Positions 1-9,297 of a DNA stretch of 64,000 bases are shown here, in pieces. The position numbers and the translations under genes were made by a program. Origin of the DNA: Alteromonas sp047556435 (GTDB lineage: Bacteria; Pseudomonadota; Gammaproteobacteria; Enterobacterales; Alteromonadaceae). Location of the stretch: positions 2,108,001-2,172,000 of the forward strand of contig NZ_CP180210.1 in assembly GCF_047556435.1 (NCBI RefSeq), read 5' to 3'. The notes beneath the pieces were generated by a model. The model searched no databases. It worked only from the letters and a program-made list of their open reading frames with translations, and was not told the DNA's origin. How positions within the stretch are numbered: the stretch's first letter is position 1; each line of letters opens with the position of its first letter.

Positions 1-42
1 GAGGGGCACGGATGCCCCGAGTGAATCCCTCACTCTCCGCCA
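1..42 (+). tRNA. 3' end of a tRNA-Ser-like gene, cut by the window edge
   Basis: The last 20 bases before position 43 have the form of a class II tRNA 3' end: T-arm strand CCCTC, acceptor strand ACTCTCC, discriminator G and an encoded CCA. Before them GGGGCA/TGCCCC (3-8 with 13-18) forms a hairpin that fits the long variable arm of a tRNA-Ser. The T-loop is abnormal: GAGTGAATCCC is seen where GAGGGTTCGAATCCC is expected, about four bases short. The 5' part lies outside the window, so the anticodon is unknown. It may be a degenerate copy. Confidence 0.45.
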
Positions 43-52
43 TATTCGAAAG

Positions 53-77
53 AACCCGCACATGCTGCGGGTTTTTT
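53..77 (+). terminator. Rho-independent terminator after the tRNA-Ser-like gene
   Basis: ACCCGCA and TGCGGGT form a 7-bp stem around a short loop and are followed by a run of six T. It ends the transcript entering from the left. Confidence 0.85.
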
Positions 78-341
78 ATTGCCTGAAGAAAAAAGAAAGT
101 TACGTCTTCTGTACAATAATAGATAAGTGGACATGTAAGTTATCTTAATAATAAAGATAAAGAAGAAGTATCAGGCAGCGTTTACTTCAGTAACTGAAGT
201 CGTTTTTGCCTTAATTGCCGCAAAAATCATAGAAAACGACAAAGAGCGTATTAGTGTGCTGTTTGTTATTACTAATTAATTCTTCATAAAACTCATCGCA
301 AGCGTAGTATAAAAAACAACCATTACGGGGCGGGTAAGAAT
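78..341. other. Intergenic region, no gene seen
   Basis: AT-rich DNA between the terminator and the acyltransferase gene. I see no open frame with a ribosome binding site and no clear hairpin. The acyltransferase promoter should lie here, but no good -35/-10 pair stands out. Confidence 0.5.
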
Positions 342-1397
342 GTGAAATCAGAGCATTCTCAGCTTATCGCTATTCAATATCTACGCGGAATTGCTGCCTT
401 GATGGTGGTGATTCATCATGCTCGAAATCCAAAGCCATGGCTTTTTAACCCGCTGGAACACTATCAGGCGTTTGCGTGGGGAGTTGATATCTTTTTCGTG
501 ATAAGTGGTTTTATCATGTACCTGGTCGCCAGAGAAGACAAGCCCGGTGTGTTTATCGAGAAGCGTATTATACGAATCGTTCCGCTTTATTGGGTTACTA
601 CGCTTTTTCTGCTTTTTGTAAGTGTACAGTTTAAAATCTGGACAGTAGACATGCAAACCGAGGTTCATGTCATTAAGTCATTGTTTTTCATCCCACATTA
701 CAGCCCCACAGTACCAGACAGAATTTGGCCTTTTCTGATCCTAGGGTGGACGCTCAACTACGAAATGTTGTTCTATATTGTTTTTGCGATTGGCCTGTTA
801 TGTAAGCAGACCTTTTTGGTTTCGACATTGTCCATAATGTTGTTGGTTACGGCAGGGCTGTGGCTCAACACTGACAGCGCTATTGTCAACGCTTACACAC
901 ACCCGATAGTTCTTGAATTCGCCTGCGGAATATTAATAGCAAGATTATATCTCACAAATACACTATCACCTCTAATGGGTTTACTCGCCATGACCGGTTT
1001 TATCGGGCTGATGAGCTTGCCAGCGCTGGGTCCGACTGAAGATACAGGCTTGGTTATGGCTGGCAGAATCATTTGCAGTGGTATGATCGTACTCGGTGCT
1101 GTCAGTATCGGCAATCGGCTGGGGGAAAGTCGTATCCTTCACCAAATAGGTAATGCCAGTTACTCAATTTACCTTACCCATGGCCTTGCTTTAGTCGTCT
1201 CAAATGTCGGATGGTCAAAAGTCTCTGTTACCGGTTGGCTTCAGTTTGGTGGCAAAATAGCGATAGCTCTTGTACTCAGCACGCTGACTGGGATTGTCGT
1301 CTATCTGTTTGTTGAAAAACCGCTCCTTAACTGGTTAAGAAAGCGCAGCACTTCCATAAAAGGCCGTTTTGCTCACCTGAAAAAGCAGACCTTTTAA
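342..1397 (+). CDS. Membrane acyltransferase, acyltransferase-3 (OafA/YrhL-like) family
   Basis: This 351-residue polytopic membrane protein belongs to the acyltransferase-3 family, which moves acyl (often acetyl) groups onto surface sugars or lipids. The family hallmark is near the N-terminus: RGIAALMVVIHHA at residues 15-27, with the conserved Arg and the paired His, followed by DIFFVISGF. About ten hydrophobic segments follow and the protein ends in a short basic tail. The start is a GTG at 342; an overlapping ATG at 340 hits a stop at once. It stands alone, with no polysaccharide genes beside it, so the acceptor cannot be named. Family assignment is secure, substrate is not. Confidence 0.85.
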   Translation: MKSEHSQLIAIQYLRGIAALMVVIHHARNPKPWLFNPLEHYQAFAWGVDIFFVISGFIMYLVAREDKPGVFIEKRIIRIVPLYWVTTLFLLFVSVQFKIWTVDMQTEVHVIKSLFFIPHYSPTVPDRIWPFLILGWTLNYEMLFYIVFAIGLLCKQTFLVSTLSIMLLVTAGLWLNTDSAIVNAYTHPIVLEFACGILIARLYLTNTLSPLMGLLAMTGFIGLMSLPALGPTEDTGLVMAGRIICSGMIVLGAVSIGNRLGESRILHQIGNASYSIYLTHGLALVVSNVGWSKVSVTGWLQFGGKIAIALVLSTLTGIVVYLFVEKPLLNWLRKRSTSIKGRFAHLKKQTF

Positions 1398-1589
1398 TCT
1401 TACCGCTGACTATTGCGCATTGAATAGAAGAATCAGGCGCTGTTGATGGTGATCTCGCAGCGACTACAAGGTGTAAAAGAGTAAAAATATCGTTTAAAAA
1501 CACAAGACTTCGTTTTTGCTGGATTATCCTCTTCGGTGACGGTCAAATTGTGATAAGCGAATCCGATAAACTTCCCTCAGGAGTACACA

Positions 1590-3692
1590 ATGTCGCAGCC
1601 GCATAGCCCATTGCTTAGGGACGGCACCGTCGATGCTAAACGTCAGGAAATTCTGGACTATTTCCTGGATTCTTTTGACAAGTACGAATCGTTATTCGCA
1701 ACGTTACGTTCAGATGAAGCGTTTTACCAACGTCCTGAGAAGCTACGTCATCCGCTAATTTTTTACTACGGTCACACTGCAACTTTCTTTATCAATAAAC
1801 TGATTCTGGCAAAAGTGATCAATGAGCGGATTAACTCGCGTTTTGAATCTTTATTTGCTGTGGGTGTGGACGAGATGAGCTGGGATGATCTTAACGACGC
1901 GCACTATGACTGGCCTGCCGTTGATGACGTTCGACAGTATCGTCGTCAGGTGAAGACGCTGATGACTGATCTTATTAAAACCCTGGATTTTTCAATGCCG
2001 ATAGAGTGGGACAGTCCTATATGGCATGTCATTATGGGCGTTGAACACGAGCGCATTCATCTTGAAACGTCATCCGTACTGATACGACAACTTGATCTTG
2101 CCTTTCTTCAGCCAAGCAAACACTGGCCGGCATGTCAGCAAACAGGGCCTGCACCAGAAAATCGTCTGGTCGAAGTCGCAGCGGGAGAAGTAAATCGTAA
2201 CAAGTCCAGGCAAGCTGATCTTTATGGGTGGGATAACGAATATGGCCAAGAGCAGCAACATATTCCTGCCTTCAAGGCCAGTCAGTACCTGGTCTCCAAT
2301 AATGAATTTCTGAAATTTGTTGAAGATGGTGGTTATCACGAGCCGAAGTGGTGGCTGGATGAAGGTAACGCATGGCGGGAATATACCGGTGCAACCCACC
2401 CGACGTTTTGGCGAAAAACGGACACAGGATATGTTTACCGTACAATGCTAAGTGAGATCCCGCTTCCAAAAGACTGGCCGGTAGATGTGAATTATCATGA
2501 AGCAAAGGCGTTTTGTAACTGGATGAGTCATAAAACGGGAAAACAGATACGACTGCCCAGTGAGCTTGAATGGTTGCGTTTGCGAGATGAGAGCGGTGTT
2601 AAAGGCCCCAGATACAGTGAGAATGCAAATATCCATCTGAGCGATTGCGCTTCCTCTGTGCCCGTCACGCGTTACCAGCATGGCGCGTTTTTTGATGTAA
2701 TAGGTAATGTATGGCAATGGACCGAGACGCCCATCTATCCACTAGTAGGCTTTGAAGTACATCCGCTTTATGATGATTTTACCACACCGACTTTTGACAA
2801 TAAGCATAACCTGATAAAAGGCGGAAGCTGGATTTCTACCGGTAACGAAGCTACCGCTGACAGTCGCTACGCATTCAGACGGCATTTCTTCCAGCATGCC
2901 GGATTTCGTTATGTTGAGTCTGAGTACGACGTGAAAGTGTCAGATCCGGATTACGAGAGCGATACCCAGATTTCGCAATATTGCGAATTTCACTATGGGA
3001 AAAGCTACTTTGGTGTACCGAATTTTGCCAAGCAATGCGCTGACGTGTGCATTGAATACACGACAGGGCGTCCGCGTACCAAAGCGCTGGATTTGGGCTG
3101 CGCTGTTGGCCGTGTTGCGTTTGAACTGTCACGGTATTTTGACCACGTTGACGCACTCGATTTTTCTGCCCGGTTTATTAAAACGGCTAACGCCATGCAG
3201 GAAAATAAACAAATTCAGTACACCCTGATTGAAGAGGGTGAACTCACTTCATTCCATTTGCAGCGTCTGGCGGCCCTGGACCTTGACGGGGCTGGTAACA
3301 ATATCGCGTTTATGCAGGGCGATGCCTGTAACCTCAAGCCGCAATATACCGGGTATGACCTGATATTCATGGGCAATTTACTCGACCGGGTGTACAGTCC
3401 TAAAAAGTTATTGGCAACCGTTTCCGAGCGTCTTAACAGTGGCGGTATCCTTGTCGTGACGTCACCTTTTACCTGGCTTACGGATTATACCGAAAGGGAA
3501 GAATGGCTGGGAGGCTATAAAGAAGATACCGGCGAAACGCTAACCTCTACTGACGCCCTCGAGCAGCAGTTAAGCCAACACTTTATGCCGCTGACAGACC
3601 CATTTGATATCCCCTTCGTAATACGGGAGACAAAACGTAAATTTCAACACAGTATTTCAGAGTGCCGTGTTTTTCAGAAAAAGGAGAAATGA
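1590..3692 (+). CDS. ovoA: OvoA, 5-histidylcysteine sulfoxide synthase / 4-mercaptohistidine N1-methyltransferase
   Basis: OvoA is a cytosolic non-haem iron enzyme that joins cysteine to C5 of histidine with O2, giving 5-histidylcysteine sulfoxide; its C-terminal domain later methylates the imidazole to make ovothiol A. The 700 residues fit the family. A DinB-like domain (about 25-175) carries the iron motif H153-x3-H157-x-E159. A formylglycine-generating/sulfatase-modifying domain spans about 195-445 (GGSWISTGNE, FRYV near its end). A SAM methyltransferase domain covers about 470-690 with ALDLGCAVGRV. The ATG at 1590 has AGGAG at 1579-1583. The stop overlaps the start of the PLP lyase gene, so the two are translationally coupled. 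EgtB is unlikely because EgtB lacks the fused methyltransferase. Confidence 0.95.
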   Translation: MSQPHSPLLRDGTVDAKRQEILDYFLDSFDKYESLFATLRSDEAFYQRPEKLRHPLIFYYGHTATFFINKLILAKVINERINSRFESLFAVGVDEMSWDDLNDAHYDWPAVDDVRQYRRQVKTLMTDLIKTLDFSMPIEWDSPIWHVIMGVEHERIHLETSSVLIRQLDLAFLQPSKHWPACQQTGPAPENRLVEVAAGEVNRNKSRQADLYGWDNEYGQEQQHIPAFKASQYLVSNNEFLKFVEDGGYHEPKWWLDEGNAWREYTGATHPTFWRKTDTGYVYRTMLSEIPLPKDWPVDVNYHEAKAFCNWMSHKTGKQIRLPSELEWLRLRDESGVKGPRYSENANIHLSDCASSVPVTRYQHGAFFDVIGNVWQWTETPIYPLVGFEVHPLYDDFTTPTFDNKHNLIKGGSWISTGNEATADSRYAFRRHFFQHAGFRYVESEYDVKVSDPDYESDTQISQYCEFHYGKSYFGVPNFAKQCADVCIEYTTGRPRTKALDLGCAVGRVAFELSRYFDHVDALDFSARFIKTANAMQENKQIQYTLIEEGELTSFHLQRLAALDLDGAGNNIAFMQGDACNLKPQYTGYDLIFMGNLLDRVYSPKKLLATVSERLNSGGILVVTSPFTWLTDYTEREEWLGGYKEDTGETLTSTDALEQQLSQHFMPLTDPFDIPFVIRETKRKFQHSISECRVFQKKEK

Positions 3693-4786
3693 TGTTTGTT
3701 GATCGAAGAAATACACAGGCAATGAAATACCAGCTAAAAGCCGCACCCGGCAACTGTACGCATGAAGAACCACTGTTTCTGTGGATTGCTGATATGGACA
3801 TACGGCCTTCAGAAGCTGTTACGCAGGCGGTAAGCGAATTCCTAAACGGTGATACGTTTGGTTACGCTGATGTTGATATCAGTGAGAGCGTCAGAGCGTG
3901 GTATCAGCGCCGTGATACAGAACCATCCTCCGAGTGGGTAGTTCCGCTGCATAGTGTTGTCAGCGGCGCCAGCAGCGCAGTGCGGACATTTACCTCCCCG
4001 GGCGACAAAGTAATGGTATTCGCCCCTACTTACGGTCCTTTATACAATGCTGTAGTGTCCAGTGAGCGTCGCCCTGTGGTTATTGATTGGGCCAAAGGCA
4101 ATATTGATGAGAAAAGGTTGGATCCGGAAGCAAAAGTGCTGCTTATCTGCCACCCGAATAATCCCGACGGGATAGTACTGGGCTCAGCCCAACTTACGAT
4201 GTTAAGTGAGTTTTGTGAGAAACATGACATCCTCATCATTGCTGATGAGGTGCATGCGGACCTCGTATTTGAGGGACCGCAGCTGCCGGCGTGGTTCGAT
4301 CTTTACAAGAAAAGTATTACGCTAAACAGCGCGTCAAAAGCGTTCAATCTTTCAGCCTTACCAGCGTCCGCTTACGCAATCATTCCCGATGAAAAAATCC
4401 GTCAGCGATACCAGAAGGTCATAACCCGAACACACCTTTATTCTGGGCCTGTTGCCAGAGTAGCCCTGAATGCCGCTTACCGCCATGGGCTGGACTGGTT
4501 CGTAAGCACCGTATCGTCGCTTGCAGAGAACCGGGAGTTATTGCGAAGTTTGTTTGCACAACTGTTGCCGGAAATCCCGGTAACAATTGGCAATGCGACC
4601 TACTTTGCGTGGCTGAATTTGAATAAGTACGGCGATGAAAAACACGTGCAGCAGCGACTTGATGAGGTTGGGGTGGTTCTCAGCCCCGGTAGTGAATTTC
4701 AATACCCTGGCTACTTTCGGCTAAACTTTGCAGTGTCACCGGACTTATTACATAAAGCGGTGGATCGTCTGTCACAAGCGTTCTGA
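3692..4786 (+). CDS. ovoB: OvoB, PLP-dependent 5-histidylcysteine sulfoxide lyase (MalY/PatB fold)
   Basis: This fold-type I PLP enzyme of the MalY/PatB cystathionine beta-lyase group most likely cleaves the C-S bond of the OvoA product to release 5-thiohistidine, the middle step of ovothiol synthesis. Visible motifs are the PLP phosphate/ring region CHPNNPDG, the ADEVHADL aspartate and the Schiff-base lysine in NSASKAFNLS (K216 from this start). The gene overlaps the end of ovoA. AAGGAG at 3681-3686 lies five bases before ATG 3692; another ATG at 3689 is also in frame but too close to the Shine-Dalgarno. Without ovoA next door it would be called only an aminotransferase or beta-lyase; the coupling makes OvoB the best call. 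Confidence 0.9.
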   Translation: MFVDRRNTQAMKYQLKAAPGNCTHEEPLFLWIADMDIRPSEAVTQAVSEFLNGDTFGYADVDISESVRAWYQRRDTEPSSEWVVPLHSVVSGASSAVRTFTSPGDKVMVFAPTYGPLYNAVVSSERRPVVIDWAKGNIDEKRLDPEAKVLLICHPNNPDGIVLGSAQLTMLSEFCEKHDILIIADEVHADLVFEGPQLPAWFDLYKKSITLNSASKAFNLSALPASAYAIIPDEKIRQRYQKVITRTHLYSGPVARVALNAAYRHGLDWFVSTVSSLAENRELLRSLFAQLLPEIPVTIGNATYFAWLNLNKYGDEKHVQQRLDEVGVVLSPGSEFQYPGYFRLNFAVSPDLLHKAVDRLSQAF

Positions 4787-4882
4787 TAAATAGAATGATA
4801 GTGAGCTAAAAAGTAAATTTTGTTTCTCTGAATAGATTATATGATCACCAGTATCAGATAATACAGACAGTGGAGAAACAGC

Positions 4883-5581
4883 ATGGATTACGTTCGGCGT
4901 GCCGGAGAGCGGGGTCGTGTAAATATCGGGTGGCTGGACAGCCAGCACTCGTTTTCTTTTGGCCACTATTACGATCCCAAACATATGGGGTTTTCTGTAC
5001 TTCGTGTGATCAATGATGACGTGGTAAGGCCCGGATATGGTTTTGATGAACATGCACACAGAGACATGGAAATTATCTCTTATGTCGTGTCGGGGGCACT
5101 TGCCCACAAAGACAGTACCGGTAACGACTTTAATGTGCCCGCAGGGGATATTCAGCGAATGAGCGCAGGGAAGGGTATTCGTCATTCAGAGTACAACCCG
5201 TCACAGAGCTATTCGGTTAACTTCCTGCAGATATGGATCACGCCAGACAAATCAGGCATTGAACCTTCATATGAGCAGAAGACAATTGATGAAAGTACAC
5301 CGGTGACACCCTTGATAAATCCCACGGGAACCAACGGCGCCTTGTCGATAAATCAGGATGTATCGATTTATAAGTTAACTTTAGCCGCTAATGCATCACA
5401 CAGACTCACTACGGGTAAGCGATGGGGCTACCTGCACCTGATAAAAGGCACTGTCACCGTGGAGGGTACGCGTTTTGGAGCAGGTGATGCTTTTGGTCTG
5501 ATGCAGGACAAAGTCGTATCGGTATCTGCTACCGATGACACCGAAGCGCTGTGGTTTGATCTTCCCATCGGCCAGAGTTAG
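4883..5581 (+). CDS. Pirin family protein (YhhW-like bicupin)
   Basis: A 232-residue bicupin of the pirin family. The N-terminal cupin carries the metal motif EHAHRDMEI (His-x-His plus Glu), and GIRHSEYNPS follows; the C-terminal cupin lacks clear metal ligands, as in YhhW-type quercetinases. Members oxidise flavonols in vitro, but the physiological substrate is mostly unknown. The ATG at 4883 is preceded by TGGAG. It lies 96 bp after ovoB in the same direction and may be read with it. Its stop overlaps by 4 bp the stop of the convergent chaB-like gene. Confidence 0.88.
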   Translation: MDYVRRAGERGRVNIGWLDSQHSFSFGHYYDPKHMGFSVLRVINDDVVRPGYGFDEHAHRDMEIISYVVSGALAHKDSTGNDFNVPAGDIQRMSAGKGIRHSEYNPSQSYSVNFLQIWITPDKSGIEPSYEQKTIDESTPVTPLINPTGTNGALSINQDVSIYKLTLAANASHRLTTGKRWGYLHLIKGTVTVEGTRFGAGDAFGLMQDKVVSVSATDDTEALWFDLPIGQS

Positions 5582-5874
5582 TCATCGTCTTTTACCCAAT
5601 TGCCGCTATCACTTTTGTGGTAGCGCTGTTTCACTGCTGACCAGGCAACTTTAAAGGCCACTTCCTCTCGAGTATCATCGCCATCTCTGTCTTCAGGCTT
5701 AGCATATTCTTCGTAAGCATTATTATATGCAGCAAGGAAAATTTCCTGGGCGTGTTTGGGTAACGCACTGGTTACTGAATCGGGTAAGTCCGAGCGAGAT
5801 TCGTATGGCAAACCTGTCTCCTTAAGAAAGTTAGTTCTGCTACCGTCTACGTCGAAAATCCACAGACTGTTCAT
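5578..5874 (-). CDS. ChaB family protein
   Basis: A 98-residue protein with a ChaB domain from about residue 22 on: LPYESRSDLPDSV, then REEVAFKVAWSAVKQRYHK, the typical tryptophan-containing C-terminal motif. E. coli ChaB is encoded near the ChaA cation antiporter and is described as a possible regulator; its function is not settled. There are about 20 extra residues before the domain compared with E. coli ChaB, so the true start could be internal, although no better ATG is seen. It is convergent with the pirin gene. Confidence 0.85.
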   Translation of the reverse strand: MNSLWIFDVDGSRTNFLKETGLPYESRSDLPDSVTSALPKHAQEIFLAAYNNAYEEYAKPEDRDGDDTREEVAFKVAWSAVKQRYHKSDSGNWVKDDD

Positions 5875-6008
5875 ATCTCGTACGTTTTACATTAAATTTG
5901 GGCTGTAAGTACTTCTATGCTTCACTACGGTATTGCGCGTGGTATTATGAGAAAGCGTATACATTTGTACTCTAATAATGAAAACAAACTATTCAGTGAG
6001 CCTTCAAC

Positions 6009-6653
6009 GTGATTAAGATTATCCTGGCAGATGACCATGATTTGGTCAGAACGGGGATCCGCCGTATTCTTGAAGATGTAAAAGATTTCTCTGTTGTTGC
6101 GGAGGCCAAAAACGGAGAAGAAGCCGTTCAACATTGCCGTAAAAATGCACCGGACGTGGTATTAATGGATGTAAACATGCCGGGGATTGGTGGCCTTGAG
6201 GCAACGAAAAAGATTGTTCGTATGTCTGAAAACACCCGTGTCATTTGTCTTTCCATGCACAAAGAGCATCCGATTCCCTCGCAGGTTATGCAGGTGGGAT
6301 CTTTTGGTTTTTTAACCAAAGATGCCGAGCCGGAGGAAATGATAAATGCCATCTATAAGGTAGCATCAGGTCAGAAATACCTGCCGTCTGAAATCGCGCA
6401 TAATATTGCGTTAAGTCGACTCGCGCCGGATAGTGATAATCCGTTCGATAGTCTCTCCAGTCGTGAACTTAATATTGCGATGCGCCTTACCCGCGGTCAA
6501 AAAGTACCTGAAATCGCGGATGAACTCAGTATTAACGCGAAAACGGTGAATACCTATCGCTATCGCATGTTTGATAAGCTTGGGGTGACGACAGATGTTG
6601 AACTGACACACTTGGCGTTGCGCCATAAACTGATTGATCCGAATCTGTTATAA
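6009..6653 (+). CDS. uvrY: Response regulator UvrY/GacA
   Basis: A 214-residue NarL/FixJ-type response regulator. The receiver domain has acidic residues ADDHD at 8-12, the phospho-acceptor D54 in MDVNMPG and the switch lysine in FLTKDAEP. The C-terminal LuxR-type HTH spans about 145-205 (LSSRELNIAMRLTRGQ, then AKTVNTYRYRMFDKLGV). UvrY/GacA is the partner of the BarA/GacS kinase and controls Csr small RNAs. The start is GTG 6009. As in E. coli, uvrC follows at once, which supports UvrY among the many NarL-like proteins. Confidence 0.95.
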   Translation: MIKIILADDHDLVRTGIRRILEDVKDFSVVAEAKNGEEAVQHCRKNAPDVVLMDVNMPGIGGLEATKKIVRMSENTRVICLSMHKEHPIPSQVMQVGSFGFLTKDAEPEEMINAIYKVASGQKYLPSEIAHNIALSRLAPDSDNPFDSLSSRELNIAMRLTRGQKVPEIADELSINAKTVNTYRYRMFDKLGVTTDVELTHLALRHKLIDPNLL

Positions 6654-6660
6654 GGAAAAA

Positions 6661-8478
6661 ATGACCGAGTTCGATTCGTCAGCATTTCTTAAAAACCTGA
6701 CTCATCAGCCTGGTGTGTATCGCATGTACAACGACCAGGCTGAGGTTATTTATGTAGGAAAGGCGAAGAACCTCAAAAAGCGTGTCGCCAGCTACTTCCG
6801 CATGCAAGTTGATAATGCCAAAACGCGCTCACTGGTAAGCCAGATTGCGGACATGGACGTGACGGTTGTTAATAGCGAAACCGAAGCTTTCCTGCTTGAA
6901 AACAATTTCATTAAGAAATATAAGCCGCGTTATAACGTATTGCTGCGTGACGACAAGTCTTATCCGTTTATCTTTTTATCAGCCCACGAACATCCACGCC
7001 TTTCCTTTCATCGAGGACCGCAAAAGAAAAAAGGGGAGTATTTCGGGCCGTATCCCAGTGCGTGGTCTGTCAGAGAAAGTTTGCGTTCCATGCAACGCAT
7101 ATTTCCTGTCAGGCAATGTGAAGACAGTTATTATCGGGCCCGTAGTCGCCCCTGTCTTCAATACCAGATGCAGCGCTGCAGCGCGCCGTGTGTCGAAGGT
7201 TACGTTTCTGATGAAGAATATGCAGAGCAGGTGAATCTGGCCAGGATGTTTCTTAAAGGTAAGAATCAGCAGGTCATTGGCACGTTGGTAGACAAGATGG
7301 AAAATGCCAGTGACGCGCTAAACTTCGAGGCTGCTGCTCGGTATCGCGATCAGATAAATGCACTGAGAAAAGTGCAGGAGCGTCAATGGGTATCCGGCAC
7401 GCAGGACGAAATGGACGTATTTGGCTTTGCCATTCGTGGCAACATGGCGTGTATACAGGTAATGTTTATCCGGGATAATCAGCTTCTGGGAAGTAAGTCT
7501 TATTTCCCCAAAGTGCCCAGTACCGCCGATGAGCAGGAAGTCTTCGAATCTTTCTTCCTGCAGTTTTATCTCGCAGGCAATAAAGTTATACCTAAACAAA
7601 TTGTGCTGTCGCATACTTTTTCAGATGAGCAGGCCATTGCGGATTTGCTTAGCAGTGAAGCTGGTTATCGCGTAAAGTTTTACCGGGGAGCCCGGGAAGA
7701 GCGTCGTCGGTATTTGCAACTGGCACAAACCAATGCACAAACGTCTCTTGATGCACAATACAGCCAGCAAAAGTCTGTCCACGCCAGATTCCTGGACCTC
7801 GAAAGCGCACTGGAGCGGGATTTACCAATCCAGCGTATGGAATGTTTTGATATCAGCCATACATCAGGTCAGCAGACGGTCGCTTCTTGCGTGGTATTTA
7901 ATCGCGAAGGCCCGCTGAAAAGTGATTATCGCAGATACAACATTGAAGGGATCACACCAGGTGATGACTATGCCGCGATGGCACAGGCATTAAAACGACG
8001 GTATAAAACGGTAGAAGACGTACAAAAAATCCCTGATATCCTGTTTATCGACGGCGGTAAAGGCCAGTTAGCACAAGCGGAAGCGTTTTTTGAAGACTGG
8101 CCGGATGATAAAAAGCCATTGCTAATTGGCGTGGCGAAGGGCACCAGCAGAAAGCCTGGGCTTGAAACGTTGATTCTGGCATATTCCCATGAAACACTGC
8201 ATTTCGAGAGCCACGCTCCTGGGTTGCATTTGATACAGCACATTCGGGATGAATCTCACCGTTTTGCGATAGCTGGCCATCGAAACCGGCGGCAGAAAGT
8301 CAAGACGACATCGAGTTTGGAGGCCATTCCCGGAATTGGTGCAAAGCGTCGTCAGTCGTTACTTAAATACATGGGCGGATTACAGGGGCTAAAACGAGCC
8401 AGCAAAGACGAAATCGCCAGCGTGCCGGGAATTAGTCCCGAACTCGCTGAAACTATATACGACCATTTGCACCATTAG
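6661..8478 (+). CDS. uvrC: UvrC, excinuclease ABC subunit C
   Basis: UvrC makes both incisions in nucleotide excision repair after UvrAB loads it on damaged DNA. This 605-residue protein has all the parts: a GIY-YIG nuclease (GVYRMY, then VIYVGKAKNLKKRV), a cysteine cluster (CLQYQMQRCSAPC), a UVR motif at about 205-240, the RNase H-like endonuclease with FDISHTSG and FIDGGKGQL, and C-terminal helix-hairpin-helices (IPGIGAKRRQSLLKYMGG). ATG 6661 is preceded by AAGGAAAAA and starts 7 bases after the uvrY stop, so the two form one operon. Upstream in-frame codons lack a ribosome binding site. Confidence 0.98.
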   Translation: MTEFDSSAFLKNLTHQPGVYRMYNDQAEVIYVGKAKNLKKRVASYFRMQVDNAKTRSLVSQIADMDVTVVNSETEAFLLENNFIKKYKPRYNVLLRDDKSYPFIFLSAHEHPRLSFHRGPQKKKGEYFGPYPSAWSVRESLRSMQRIFPVRQCEDSYYRARSRPCLQYQMQRCSAPCVEGYVSDEEYAEQVNLARMFLKGKNQQVIGTLVDKMENASDALNFEAAARYRDQINALRKVQERQWVSGTQDEMDVFGFAIRGNMACIQVMFIRDNQLLGSKSYFPKVPSTADEQEVFESFFLQFYLAGNKVIPKQIVLSHTFSDEQAIADLLSSEAGYRVKFYRGAREERRRYLQLAQTNAQTSLDAQYSQQKSVHARFLDLESALERDLPIQRMECFDISHTSGQQTVASCVVFNREGPLKSDYRRYNIEGITPGDDYAAMAQALKRRYKTVEDVQKIPDILFIDGGKGQLAQAEAFFEDWPDDKKPLLIGVAKGTSRKPGLETLILAYSHETLHFESHAPGLHLIQHIRDESHRFAIAGHRNRRQKVKTTSSLEAIPGIGAKRRQSLLKYMGGLQGLKRASKDEIASVPGISPELAETIYDHLHH

Positions 8479-8536
8479 CCAGAATTCGGCCAACAGGACC
8501 AGATGCAAGTACCAGCATTAAAACAGAGAAGTCATC

Positions 8537-9115
8537 ATGTGGACCATTCCTAATATTATTACCATGTTCCGGGTTGTACTCATTCCGGTGTTTGTCATTG
8601 TGTATTTTCTAGACTGGAAATGGGCACACGAGGCTGGCGCTTTTATCTTTTGGCTGGCGGCTATTACCGACTGGTTTGACGGGTATCTTGCGAGAAGGCT
8701 AAAACAAAGCACCCCGTTCGGCGCGTTTTTGGATCCGGTAGCCGATAAGCTTATTGTCGGCGCGGCGCTGCTAATGATTACGCATAGTTACGCTACGGTG
8801 TGGATAACTATTCCTTCCATTTTGTTGTTGGTCAGAGAAATCTATGTCTCTGCGCTTCGCGAATGGATGGGGCAGCGCGGGTTAAGTGCTACAGTAAAAG
8901 TGTCTTTTATTGGTAAGGCGAAAACTATGGCGCAAATGCTGGCTTTGATCGGGCTTTTGTCGGGCCTGGAGTACTTTATGGGCTTCCCCATTTATTGGGT
9001 AACGCTGGGCTATATCTTATTATATTTCGCGGCGGTGCTGTCGGTGTGGTCAATGATAAGTTACAGTTTAGCGGCATGGCCACACCTGAAACCCTCGGTT
9101 TCAGAGAAGCAGTGA
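8537..9115 (+). CDS. pgsA: CDP-diacylglycerol-glycerol-3-phosphate 3-phosphatidyltransferase
   Basis: PgsA makes phosphatidylglycerol phosphate, the committed step to PG and cardiolipin, in the inner membrane. The 192-residue protein has several transmembrane helices and the CDP-alcohol phosphotransferase motif D-G-x2-A-R-x8-G-x3-D-x3-D, seen here as DGYLARRLKQSTPFGAFLD. It lies 58 bp after uvrC, the conserved uvrY-uvrC-pgsA order, and precedes the tRNA operon. Confidence 0.97.
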   Translation: MWTIPNIITMFRVVLIPVFVIVYFLDWKWAHEAGAFIFWLAAITDWFDGYLARRLKQSTPFGAFLDPVADKLIVGAALLMITHSYATVWITIPSILLLVREIYVSALREWMGQRGLSATVKVSFIGKAKTMAQMLALIGLLSGLEYFMGFPIYWVTLGYILLYFAAVLSVWSMISYSLAAWPHLKPSVSEKQ

Positions 9116-9197
9116 ATAAGCCTTAGGCAAAGTGGATAAAAATACTGCAAACAGACCGTAAATGCGTGTTTTCGGTGTTTTTTCCCCATTTTACATA

Positions 9198-9225
9198 TTG
9201 ACAGATCAGGTGGTGCAGGTAGAAT
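9198..9225 (+). promoter_or_regulatory. Sigma-70 promoter of the tRNA operon
   Basis: TTGACA at 9198-9203 and TAGAAT at 9220-9225 are separated by 16 bp. The bases after the -10 (GCACCCC) are GC-rich, as in stringently controlled stable-RNA promoters. Transcription would start near 9232 and run through the tRNA genes. Confidence 0.75.
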
Positions 9226-9297
9226 GCACCCCACATTTGAGGAAGGGGACTTCTTCAAAACTATTTTATAAGAAAAGCTTTGCTTTCTTTAAAATAT

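Noticed and set aside
1590..3692. EgtB (ergothioneine synthesis)
   Set aside because: EgtB lacks the fused C-terminal methyltransferase, and no EgtD gene is present.
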